A stretch of DNA of 64,000 nt from positions 379,001-443,000 of the forward strand of contig JACEFZ010004117.1 in the NCBI GenBank assembly GCA_014155875.1, written 5' to 3'. The position numbers and the translations under genes are program-made. Below the pieces are notes generated by a model, which had not been told where the DNA came from, made no database searches, and saw only the letters and a program-made list of their open reading frames with translations. Below, one piece after another: positions 54,441 to 64,000 of this stretch (position 1 is its first letter; each line of letters starts with the position of its first letter). This DNA is from Cepaea nemoralis. Its lineage: Eukaryota > Mollusca > Gastropoda > Stylommatophora > Helicidae.

Positions 54441-56358
54441 GTCCTGGTTGCCTCACACATAACTGCACCCTTGCGTAATGATGCACGCCACGAATTTCGG
54501 TCTCTGGCTGCAGTCTCCCAGGTGTCATGATGAATTCCAAACGCATTCAGTGAGATTTTCAGTGTCGTTAAAGCGTTTTCTCTGGCCGCCTTGGGAGCGT
54601 TTACCACAACGCAACTCGCCGTAAACAATTCGTTTAGGGAGCCTGTGATCTGGCATGCGAGTTCCAGTGAATATCCGATTCATCATTAGTAGAGTGTGGA
54701 AACTGGGCATTGACGCTCTTTCTAGGACTTCAGTATCTGGGGTCTTGTTTTGCCATTTAATCTTCAGTACTTCCTAAGGCAGACTGTGTGTAAGTGGTTT
54801 AATTTCCTAGCGTGTCGCTGATAACTAGTCCAGGTTTCACAAGCATATAGCAGTGTGGATAATACAACTGCTTTGTAGACTTTCAGCTTTGTTTGCAGGC
54901 TTATTCTATTTCTGTCTCATACATTCTTGTACAGTCTGCCAAAGGTCGCGCTGGCCTTGGAGATTCTTGCATTCATTTCGTCATCAATTGTGGCAGCCTG
55001 TGACACAGTGCTGCCAAGATAGGTGAATTTGTCCACAACACTTAGTCTATGACCACTCACTTTGATATTCGGCACAGTGTGATTATTCCCTGGAGCTGGC
55101 TGCTACATAACAACAGTCTTCTCCAAGTTGATATTGAGCCCAACGTTGGCACAGGCATATGAGAAAGCTGAAACATTATGTTGCATGTCTGCCTCTGAGT
55201 TGGCATATAGAACGCTATCATCAGCAAACAGGAGCTCTCTGACGGTGTCGCTGTTAATTTTTGTTTTAGCTTTCAGCCTTCTGAGATTGAATAACTTTCA
55301 ATCCATGCGGTAGTCGATGTCTATTCCAATGTCGTTGTTTTCGAAGGCATTCGTCAACATAGCTGAAAACATGAGGCTGAACAGTGTTGGTGCCAGGACA
55401 CATCCTTACGCTCACCCCATTGGTGACAGGAAAGGGCTCAGACAGTTCACCATTTTTCTGTACTCTTGGTGGTAGTTTGCATATGGACAAGGGGGAGGTG
55501 GTCGTGCGCTTGTGGGACCAGGTGGAGAAGGCGGAGGAACAGATTGAGAACCTATATGTGGAAAGAATGAGATTGCGGGGGATCGGCAGGGGTTCTGGAA
55601 GAATCTCAAAACTGAGAGTAAAGACCAGGAGAACTTTTAATCAGATAGTGGTGGGAACGATTAGTAGTATGATTCTTCGCTGGCTGTTGAACGAGGAGAC
55701 GGAGCACGTATGGGAATGTCCTGAGTGCAGTGATGTTGCATGCATACCATCATGAAGTGTCCGCACTGTTTGGACAAACTTTCGTGGACAGCCATATTTT
55801 GCCATAATCTTCCACAGTCCTTCTCTGCTGACTGTATCAAAAGCCTTGATAAGGTCAATGAAAGTGGAGAACATTTCGCAGTTTCTGTTCCTGATACTTC
55901 TCTTGCAGCTGCCTTGCAGCTAAAATCATGCCAACAGTTCCTCGTTCTTATCTGCAGCCACATTGACTCTCGGGAAGAAGACCTTGATCGAGATGGGCCG
56001 TGAGGCGATTGAGAAGAATTCTGGCGAGTATCTTCCCTGCAATTGAAAGCAAGGAGATGCCTCGGTGGTTGTCACAGGATTGGCGGTTTCCTTTACGTTT
56101 GTAAAGGTGGACTATTGACGCGTCCTTGAAATCTTGTGGCATGGTCTCGTTTACACATATGTTTGTAAAGACTTGGTGAAGCTGCTCTGTTAGGACCGGC
56201 TCACCTGCCTTGTATATCTCTGCCGGGATGGAGTCAGGACCAGGTGCCTTGCCGCAGGGGAGTTGCTGGATGGCTTTGTTTACTTCCACTATGGTTGCCA
56301 GGGCATCAAGTGTATCATTAGTGGGAACTTGAGGAAGGCAGTTGATGGTTTCATCATC
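54441..56358 (-). pseudogene. Family F reverse transcriptase, frameshifted
   Basis: On the minus strand from the right: PCGKAPGPDSIPAEIYKAG and NHRGISLLSIAGKILARIL (55948-56289), FIDLIKAFDTVSREGLWKIM (55641-55874), SEPFPVTNGV (about 55440), then decayed catalytic and thumb regions, and NAFGIHHDTWETAARDRNSW next to 54450. Several frameshifts and the repeat G insertion after HDGMHAT break it. The 5' endonuclease is absent. Confidence 0.88.
55490..55741 (+). repeat. Repeat G copy with unknown open frame
   Basis: An insertion in family F. The plus strand has an open frame (55384-55755) reading RLWDQVEKAEEQIENLYVER, then LRVKTRRTFNQIVVGTISS, then HVWECPECSDV with a C-x2-C pair. A helical, charged start is apparent. 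Related copies lie at 32769-33010 and 40430-40485. A possible short duplication (TTGCAT) flanks it. I do not recognise the protein. Confidence 0.55.
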
Positions 56359-58525
56359 AGTGCTATACCCAAATGTTTATAGACCAATCGACACCTAGTG
56401 GGTGATGTCGTCACTATCTCATATAGTGCTAGACCCATATTTATAGATCACTCGATACCTAGTGGGTGATGTCGTCAGTATCTTATATAGTGCTAGATCC
56501 ATATTTATAGATCACTCGACATCTAGTGAGTTATGTCCGTATCTCATATAGTGCTATACCCAAATGTTTATAGACCAATCGACACCTAGTGGATCATGTC
56601 GTCAGTATCTTATATAGTGCTAGATCCATATTTATAGATCACTCGACAACTGGTGGGTGATGTCAGTATCTCATGTAGTGCTAGATCCATATTTATAGAT
56701 GACTCGACACCTAGTGAGTGATGTCAGTATCTCATATTAATGCTATACTCAAATGTTTATAGACCAATCGACACCTAGTGGGTGATGTCGTCAGTATCTT
56801 ATATTGTGCTAGACCCATATTTATAGACCAATCGACACCTCGTGGGTGATGTCAGTATCTCATATAGTGCTAGACCCATATTTATAGACCAATCGACACC
56901 TAGTGGGTGATGTCGTCACTATCTCATATTGTGCTAGACCCATATTTATAGACCAATCGACACCTAGTGGGTGATGTCAGTATCTCATATAGTGCTAGAC
57001 CCATATTTATAGACCAATCGACACCTAGTGGGTGATGTCAGTATCTCATATAGTGCTAGACCCATATTTATAGACCAATCGACACCTAGTGGGTGATGTC
57101 GTCACTATCTCATATTGTGCTAGACCCATATTTATAGACCAATCGACACCTAGTGGGTGATGTCGTCAGTATCTCATATAGTGCTAGACCCATATTTATA
57201 GATCACTCGACACCTAGTGGGTGATGTCAGTATCTCATATTGTGCTAGACCCATATTTATAGAACAATCGACACCTAGTGGGTGAAATCAGTATCTCACG
57301 TAGTGCTAGACCCATATTTATAGATCACTCGGCACCTAGTGGGTGATGTCGTCACTATCTCATATAGTGCTAGACCCATATTCATAGAACAATCGACACC
57401 TAGTGGGTGATGTCGTCACTATCTCATATAGTGCTAGACCCATGCTCATATAGTGCTAGACCCATATTCATAGAACAGTCGACACCTAGTGGGTGATGTC
57501 GTCACTATCTCATATAGTGCTAGACCCATATTCATAGAACAATCAACACCTAGTGGGTGATGTCGTCACTATCTCATATAGTGCTAGACCCATATTCATA
57601 GAACAATCGACACCTAGTGGGTGATGTCGTCAGTATCTCATATAGTGCTAGACCCATATTTATAGATCACTCGGCACCTAGTGGGTGATGTCACTATCTC
57701 ATATAGTGCTAGACCCATATTTATGGACCAATCAACACCTAGTGGGTGATGTCACTATCTCATATAGTGCTAGACCCATATTTATAGACCAATCGACACC
57801 TAGTGGGTGATGTCGTCAGTATCTCATATAGTGCTAGACCCATATTTATAGACCAATCGACACCTAGTGGGAGATTTTGTCAGTATCTCATATAGTGCTA
57901 GACCCATATTTATAGACCAATCGACACCTAGTGGGTGATGTCGTCACTATCTCATATTGTGCTAGACCCATATTTATAGACCAATCGACACCTAGTGGGA
58001 GATGTCGTCAGTATCTCATATTGTGCTAGACCCATATTTATAGACCAATCGACACCTAGTGGGTGATGTCGTCAGTATCTCATATTGTGCTAGACCCATA
58101 TTTATAGACCAGTCGACACCTAGTGGGTGATGTCGTCAGTATCTCATATTGTGCTAGACCCATATTTATAGACCAATCGACACCTAGTGGGTGATGTCAC
58201 TATCTCACATTGTGCTAGACCCATATTTATAGACCAATCGACACCTAGTGGGTGATGTCGTCTGTATCTCATATAGTGCTAGACCCATATTTATAGACCA
58301 ATCGACACCTAGTGGGTGATGTCGTCAGTATCTCATATAGTGCTAGACCCATATTTATAGATCGCTCGACACCTAGTGGGTGATGTCGTCAGTATCTCAT
58401 ATAGTGCTAGACCCATATTTATAGATCGCTCGACACCTAGTGGGTGATGTCGTCACTATCTCATATAGTGCTAGACCCATATTTATAGACCAGTCGACAC
58501 CTAGTGGGTGATGTCGTAAGTATAT
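56359..58525. repeat. 64-bp satellite array, ~34 units
   Basis: The unit is CTAGACCCATATTTATAGAC, CAATCGACACCTAGTGGGTG, then ATGTCGTCAGTATCTCATAT plus AGTG. Two length forms differ by one GTC (64 and 61 bp). Early units (56370-56770) carry AAATGTTTATAG and are more diverged; later ones are homogeneous. A local duplication of CATATAGTGCTAGACCCAT is at 57445-57470. Confidence 0.96.
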
Positions 58526-58655
58526 CGCTCCGTCACCTTTACGTCCCAAGACATTTTCTGGTGTCCATTTTATGCTGAATCGACGTAAATCGAATTAAAG
58601 TGTTTTTGTTGTTTAAATTTCACTGCGCCCGGATTCTGATCGAACCCACCATGAC
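58526..58655 (-). mobile_element. SINE4 copy, diverged
   Basis: The minus-strand tail ACCAGAAAATGTCTTGGGAC and a head-like GGGTTCGATCAGAATCC are recognisable. It closes the satellite array. Confidence 0.6.
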
Positions 58656-58686
58656 CACAGTGTTATAAAAAGATGAAGGGCATATA

Positions 58687-59323
58687 TAAATGTATCATCA
58701 TCATCATGTGCCATGCCGGTAAGCGTGGGCGGTCATGTTCTGCCATCTCACTCGATCACCAGAGTCGTGGATCAGCTCAGTGTTTCTGTCTCGACCATGC
58801 CACGAGGCCAAGCCATCCAGGTATTTGCTTCTAGGTCTTCCTCTTGGTCTGTTCCCTTCGATCTTACCAGTTGTCACCAAGTTCTCCAATTCATTTCTTC
58901 TCATAACATGCCCAATAAATTTTGAATGTCTGCGTCTAATATCTCTAATCAGTCTGCGATCTTCATTTGTTTCTTGAAGGACTTGTTCATTGGTCTTTCT
59001 GGCTGTCCATGGTATTCTTTGCATCTTCCTCAGAAACCACATTTCTACAGCCATCAGATATTTTTCAGCTTGACTGCTCATTGTCCAAGCTTCACATCCA
59101 TATAAAAGTACAGGTTCTATGTAGCACCTCAACACTCTTTTTCTCGTTTCAATTGACATCTTTTTATTGGTCAGTATGTTTTTCATCTTGTTAAAGGCTA
59201 CTTTTGCCATGGCGATTCTTGTTCTAATCTCTTGAAGGCATCTCCCATCAGATGTTATTACTGTTCCGAGATAATTGTACCTATTCACTTGTTGAAGAAT
59301 ATTCCCATTTACTTGTATATTAC
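58687..59323 (-). pseudogene. Non-LTR family A, 3' end copy 3 (194 open codons)
   Basis: The cleanest family A C-terminus: an uninterrupted frame 58704-59288 with NRYNYLGTVITSDGRCL, CYIEPVLLYGCEAWTM, QRIPWTARKTNEQVLQ and RPRGRPRSKYLDGLASWHG, ending HAYRHGT-stop. A (CAT)n run at 58694-58707 is the tail. It is 5'-truncated just after the YADD region. Confidence 0.9.
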
Positions 59324-59385
59324 TTGTATATGAATGTATAGCAAGATCAAAAACGAAACAAAAGTATATTAAACGCTACTTGTCT

Positions 59386-60035
59386 TAAATGGGAATATAT
59401 ACTGGTCTCAAATACTGGGAATAATCGTAAGCAAGTGAATCGGTACAGTTATCTCTGAACAGTCATAACATATGATGGGAGATGTCTTGAAGAGATTAAA
59501 AATAAGAATTGCCATGGCGAGGTAGCCTTATTCAAGATGGAAAACATACTGACCAGTAAAAAGATGTTATTTGCAACGAGAAAAAGTGTTGAAGTGGTAC
59601 ATAGAACCTGTACTTTTGTATGGATGTGAAGCGTGGACAATGAGCAGACAAGCTGGAAAAAAAAAGCATATGACGGCTGTGGAATTGAGGTTTCTGGGGA
59701 AAATGCAAAGTATACCATGTGCAGAGACAGTAAAACCAATGACCAAATCCTACAAGAAACACATGAAAAGCGTAAACCGATTAGAGAAATTAGAGGTAGG
59801 CAGTCACAGTTGTTTGGACACGTTATGAGAAGAAATAAATTGGAGAACTTTGTGACAGCTGGTAAGATTGAGGGGGAAAGAACAATGGGAGGCAGAGACG
59901 TAAATACATGGTTGGCTTGGCCAGGTGGTATATTCGAGATAAGAACACAGAGTTAATCCAAGACTCTAATGATCGTGTGATATGGCAAGACATGACCACC
60001 CACGCATATCGGCATGGCACAAGATGATGATGATA
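59386..60035 (+). pseudogene. Non-LTR family A, 3' end copy 4
   Basis: Covers the same 3' part as 58687-59323 but on the opposite strand and more decayed (frameshifts near 59520, 59590, 59745). It ends with a (GAT)n tail at 60022-60034. The two copies are head-to-head with about 60 bases between. Confidence 0.88.
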
Positions 60036-60544
60036 GTCTCAAAGCCATGCCTCCCGATCTTTTAAAGTTAATTATATCCGAACTGACAACATCGTTGAAA
60101 TCCCTCACGGCCTTTCGCTTCTAGATCCTCCTATAAGGCGCTTTGTCAGAAACCTTAAAACTATTTTATGTAAGGAGCGTGACTCTCCTGTATGCACTGT
60201 CCCCCCGTCAGCAATCTATATCCGTCCACCTGCATCTTTGTGGATAGCAGTGTCGGGCGACAGAAATAGTCAGTGGAAGAGAAATGTGTGACAAGGTTTC
60301 TGTAACATAGCGGTCGGTGGTTGATTTATATTAGTGGCTTCCCTATCGTGAGATGATTTCTGGTGGTTGTGTAGTGTTGTTGATATTACTATGTAGCCAT
60401 TGTTTTGTGTTGATTGTACAGGAGTATGCTTTCATTTGATGAGAATGTGTTTTACAGATTTATCCTAGTGGGGTTGTGGTACATACAGGGATGAATGACT
60501 TAACTGTTCTGGATTTTATTCAGTATAGATCGGTCTGATAGATC
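60036..60544. other. Unassigned stretch
   Basis: No recognised gene. A reading such as MPPDLLKLIISEL near 60050 is short and followed by stops. Confidence 0.4.
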
Positions 60545-60727
60545 GGTCTGTCTTCGCAGCGCGGCTTTCGTCTACCGAAAAAGTCGCACGGAGCACAAAC
60601 TCGGTTTCTGTATCGACGACCTACAGGGATCTCCGATATAATTGCACTCGTGAACCGAATGCCGGATTTGAACCCATGACCTCCGAAGTGCGAGGCAGAC
60701 GGCTAGACCACTTCGCAATGGAGACTG
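60545..60727 (-). mobile_element. SINE1 copy
   Basis: Reverse orientation: CTTCGCAGCGCGGCTTTCG, CGACGACCTACAGGGATCTC, GAACCCATGACCTCCG, then ACCACTTCGCAATGGAGAC. Confidence 0.85.
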
Positions 60728-61047
60728 TCCTGGTATTTGGTGCTCACATTTTAACTTCGTCTGTACCAACTTGCATTATGCCTTTGTCTTCTGGTGCCCA
60801 ACATGGCGGATAGGCATTTACACCTTTAAGATCTCTGGAGTGTTTAGTGGCTACGGTTTGCATTCGCATTTTCTTCATATTGGACTGGTGGTGCATGGTT
60901 CCGTCGCCCTGCTACTGATTGAGTGCTTGGCGCGACACTGTGAGTTGTGAATTTCGTGTGGAATGCTGTTTACATCTGTCCGCGGTTGTTTGTAGCGTGA
61001 ACTGCATGTTCGGAACGATGGCGGCCGGCTGTTACTGAATTGACTGG
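60728..61047. other. Unassigned stretch
   Basis: Nothing recognised. Confidence 0.4.
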
Positions 61048-61207
61048 TTTGCCTTTTCGGTTCACGCGTGCTTTGTTTTCTCGGAGACTCCTGGGGGTCG
61101 TCGCTGGAGCTAAGGAGTTCGTGCTTTGTGCGGCGCTTTCGGCGGGTCGCCCTGCGGAGAGAGACCGAGCCATATGGGATAAACCCGGGACAATGAAGTC
61201 TTTCTGG
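61048..61207 (+). mobile_element. SINE1 copy lacking the tRNA head
   Basis: Begins in the body (TTTTCGGTTCACGCGTGC) and continues through GGAGACTCCTGGGGGTCGTC and GACCGAGCCATATGGGAT to ACAATGAAGTC. 5'-truncated. Confidence 0.85.
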
Positions 61208-61587
61208 TGACTGCCGATTCCATCGACGATGAACTGTATTTTTCTTGGAGAACTTTTGTATTGGCATTCTGGCGGCGACATTATGCACAGTGTAACTGTG
61301 TGGGCTGTTGGCGTGCTGAAACTCCCATCTTTTCCACTTTTCACGTTGGGCAGTGAGGAGCATTTTGTGCATATTCACTGGCACAGGAAGGAAGCATAAT
61401 GCGGACGACCCGTCGCTGTGAAGTTGGAACTGTGACTAACTAATTGTAACTGCGTCTGTACCAACTCACAACTGCATCTGTAGGAAGTAATTACCACGTG
61501 GTTATTTAGTTATTTGTGCATATATCATACATCATCATCAACATATCTCCACCAAATGGCGTAGGCGCTCATGTCTCTCCTCAAATC
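61208..61587. other. Unassigned stretch
   Basis: No recognised element; open minus frames here (60875-61384) read through the SINE1 above and are not genes. Confidence 0.4.
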
Positions 61588-61705
61588 CGCAACCCCCCCC
61601 CCCCTCCCCACCTTGTTCTTCTCGCCCCCCCCCCCACTTTTTTAGTATCCCCCCCCCCACTTTTTCGTATCCCCCTCTCCCCACACGCCCCCCCCCACCC
61701 CCGTG
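61588..61705. repeat. C-rich low-complexity tract
   Basis: C runs of 8-11 bases with interspersed CACTTTTT words. It could form i-motif or G-quadruplex structures. Confidence 0.9.
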
Positions 61706-61789
61706 TTCTGTTGTACGGCTAAGCCGCCTTAGACCTTCAAACAACATTTCTTTTCACCTTCCTCTGCCTCTTCTACAGCTGATCTTTTC

Positions 61790-62075
61790 AGTGATCACGT
61801 CGTTCTCCGCTGTCTCTCTTCCCATTATAGACAACATTGTTTGTCTCTTTCTTACAATTGTGTACGCTATTCTCCGGTTCCTCCCTTTCCACTATAGACA
61901 ACACCGTTTGTCTCCTAGTTATAACTGTGTACAGTGTTCTCCAGTGCCTCTCTTCCCATTATAGACAACAGTTTGTCTCTATGTTATAGTTGTGTACAGT
62001 ATTCTCCATTGCGTCGCTTCCCATTATTGACAACACTGTTTAACCGCTTCATTAGTTGTGTACAATGTTCTACTT
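61790..62075. repeat. ~70-bp tandem repeat, ~4 copies
   Basis: Units share CCCATTATAGACAACA, GTTTGTCTC and TGTGTACAGTATTCTCC, with moderate divergence. Confidence 0.85.
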
Positions 62076-62091
62076 TCATTATATCTCCTTT

Positions 62092-62268
62092 ATGCTGATG
62101 GCGAGGTAGCGGGTTCAACCCCAACATTCGGTCAGTTGGACTAAAATACTGATGTCTCGTCCTTTACTTGATGACGTAAATTACAAATACTTCGCCTGAT
62201 GGCGAGGGACACTGGTAACAGGGAAAGCTAATCCACACGCAAACATCGGCCCAGTGCGCTAGAAAACT
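62092..62268 (+). mobile_element. SINE3 copy, 5'-truncated
   Basis: Starts at GCTGATGGCGAGGTAGCGGG with B-box-like GGGTTCAACCCC, then GTAAATTACAAATACTTCG and ACAGGGAAAGCTAATCCAC. AATGTTCTACTTTCATTA lies on both sides (62068-62086 and 62291-62310), either a long target duplication or units of the local repeat. Confidence 0.82.
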
Positions 62269-62519
62269 ATTTGTTTTGTTCTTACAGTTAGTATAATGTT
62301 CTACTTTCATTAGCCTCTCCCTTGCTGTCGTTGCTAATTTCTGTTGCCGTCCAAAGAATTCCCAACCGTCATCTGAGAAACCACATCTCCACTACCTCCG
62401 GGCTCTTGCTTATTAGTCCGTTCACATTCCAAGAGTCACGACCACAGACAGAACAGTTTCTATGTAACATTTCAGAATATGTAACATTTCAGTACTCTCC
62501 CCATCTCCCTCTTCCTCCC

Positions 62520-62634
<115 letters not shown>

Positions 62635-62764
62635 GGCATTTAGTGAAAGTGGTTTATTACATTAGACACTTTTCATCCTCTGAAGTGCGGCTTGTGTTTG
62701 ACCTCTTCTGCTCTTAACCTCTGTCATGCGTCTTTTATCTAATGTTATGACTGTCCCCACATGT

Positions 62765-63035
62765 TATATATTTGTACATCTTTCTGGTTGTTTTGTTTGT
62801 TATCGTCCATTCTATTCATTCATCCACTTGTACATCTTTCTGGTTGTCTGAATATTATTCAATCTATCCATCTGTACATCTTTCTGTATTCAATCTATCC
62901 ATTTGTACATCTTTCTGTGTTTTCTGTTTATCATCAAATCTATTCATTCATCCACTTGTACGTCTTTCTGGTCTTCTGTTTATCATCCAATCTATCCATT
63001 GTACATCGTTCTGTTTGCCTGTCTATCTCTCACTG
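62765..63035. repeat. Degenerate repeat of TTGTACATCTTTCTG words
   Basis: Seven or so copies of a CATTTGTACATCTTTCTGGT word at variable spacing of 30-70 bases, interleaved with ATTCATTCATCCA. Confidence 0.75.
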
Positions 63036-63077
63036 TGTCCAACTATAAGGTCATCTATTTTATTTATCTGCCCAGAT

Positions 63078-64000
63078 AGTTAGTTAGTTAGTCGACAGAT
63101 CATCCTCGTTGCACATCGGACCATTCAGTCCATAAGTGCTCGGATCCCCTCCTCAGCAAATCCCGCAGCGTGTAGCGGCTAACGACGCCAGTTCTGTGTT
63201 GGTTTATCAATCTTCTTTGGCTTCCTGCGTAGTGTTCTTGTTTGGCCACCCCTCTTTTAATTTGCTGCTCTCGCAGTCTGGCCATTGTTGTAGATTCACA
63301 GTCATCACTTGGTTCTTGCAAAAGTCTCACTTCTCGTAGAGCATTCAGAATGTCAGCCTGGTCCATGGCGCGTCCGCCCTCCACAGTAGCCTCACCTGCG
63401 AGCTTGTCAGCCCGCTCATTTCCTTGTACTCCCGCATGACCTGGCACGAAGATGAAACTAATCTTTGCCAGCCGAGACCGCTCCAGAGGCAGCAACCATT
63501 CTTTTCGGATCGACCCCTCCTCTATCCTCTTGATCATGTTCATTGAGTCGCTACGGAAACAAGCCCTAGTGAATGTCTGTGTCTCGAGCCATGTTATTGC
63601 TTTACTTACTGCCATGACTTCCATGGTCAGGCTACTTGTGGTTTCAGTGAAAGCACCAGAGTCCTCCTTCACAATTCTCCCTCAGGCCCGAGCTGTAAAG
63701 GCCCATGAGCTTCTCACATGTCGGACGACCGACCCATCTGTGTAGATAACCGCGTCACTGTCTAGCGAATTCTCGAAAATCAACGCTTGGTCTTCAGCCT
63801 CCACAGCAGCCGGATTTTCTTGTCTGCATTTTCTATCTAGTTGGATGCAAACTGAAAAGGATGTGCAGAAGTCTGTTGGCACTTGCACCCACTCCTCGCC
63901 AGGTTCTAAGTCCTCAAGTGAACACACCTGTTGAAGAATGTCTTCGGCTTGACCCATCCACGACCGTCCTCTTTTTAACCTGCTGCCCTTCACCTTCCTA
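63078..64000 (-). mobile_element. I-like non-LTR element, second copy (runs off the edge)
   Basis: Same 3' end as 50357-54440, including the (TTAG)3 tail sequence at 63079-63091 and the RNase H region. It is only a few percent different from the first copy by eye. It extends beyond the right edge. Confidence 0.95.
63100..63993 (-). pseudogene. RNase H region of the second I-like copy
   Basis: Frame continuous with the first copy except for one TGA at 63679-63681, where the first copy has Gly (ARAGGRIV). YTDGS, the Glu block, the SDSMN Asp and GNERAD are all conserved. Differences include Arg for Leu before SDSMN. The two copies carry different disabling mutations, so they decayed independently. 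Confidence 0.92.

Larger units (their letters stand above)
50106..56358 (-). mobile_element. Non-LTR family F (RTE-like), inserted in the satellite
   Basis: 5'-truncated element whose 3' end (left) is a CAA-rich tail (50106-50135) and whose 5' end (right) lies at 56358. AGTGCTAT on both sides (50098-50105, 56359-56366) is an 8-bp target duplication, and both flanks are the 64-bp satellite. It is itself split by the I-like element (about 50357-54440) and by repeat G (about 55490-55741). Without them about 1.9 kb of family F remains. Confidence 0.88.

Noticed and set aside
56359..58525. Possible CRISPR-like array
   Set aside because: The whole 64-bp unit repeats without variable spacers; it is a satellite.
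60875..61384. 169-codon minus-strand frame
   Set aside because: It reads through a SINE1 copy and shows no domain.

Overview
The window reads as intergenic, repeat-rich DNA from an animal nuclear genome, probably a spiralian such as a mollusc (low certainty). The evidence is tRNA-derived SINEs with poly(A) tails, non-LTR retrotransposons ending in microsatellites, mariner and hAT transposons, long microsatellites and two large satellite arrays. There are no compact operons, ribosome binding sites or rRNA genes. No complete host gene was found in 64 kb. The one host-type coding piece is a TCF/LEF (pangolin) first exon at 54096-54431, and it sits inside a retrotransposon insert.

Layout. 0-8 kb: SINEs, a 38-bp array, a 25-bp array and 3' ends of non-LTR elements. 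8.35-11.13 kb: a complete but frameshifted hAT element with a perfect 8-bp target duplication. 11.5-14.3 kb: two ~300-bp inverted arms enclosing a 34-bp array and a non-LTR 3' end. 14.5-19.4 kb: a decayed DDE transposase and a non-LTR element, each split by a SINE with a clear target duplication, plus further fragments. 19.8-22.6 kb: simple repeats and a SINE. 22.66-26.39 kb: a 35-bp satellite of roughly 105 units. 26.4-46 kb: non-LTR fragments, a full-length inactive mariner (30930-32269), palindromic elements, a 54-bp minisatellite and a 124-bp hairpin. 46.1-47.3 kb: a degenerate array interrupted by rearranged mariner pieces. 47.9-50.04 kb: an ACTAGCTGACCCGGC-type dispersed element swollen by TCTG and AGG tracts.

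50.04-58.5 kb is a nest that can be read layer by layer. A 64-bp satellite is split by an RTE-like element (50106-56358, duplication AGTGCTAT). That element is split by an I-clade-like element (about 50357-54440, duplication AACCAGGAC). A second repeat with an unknown open frame (about 55490-55741) also lies inside it. The I-like insert carries, at its 5' end, the start codon and beta-catenin-binding segment of a TCF/LEF protein. This looks like a host exon mobilised with a retrotransposon, and it is the most interesting observation here. A second copy of the I-like element starts at 63078 and runs off the right edge.

Most coding-looking frames are transposon remnants or microsatellite translations. 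Family labels used below (SINE1-5, non-LTR A-F, repeats G and H) are local names for sequences that recur inside this window; clade assignments are by motif recognition only.
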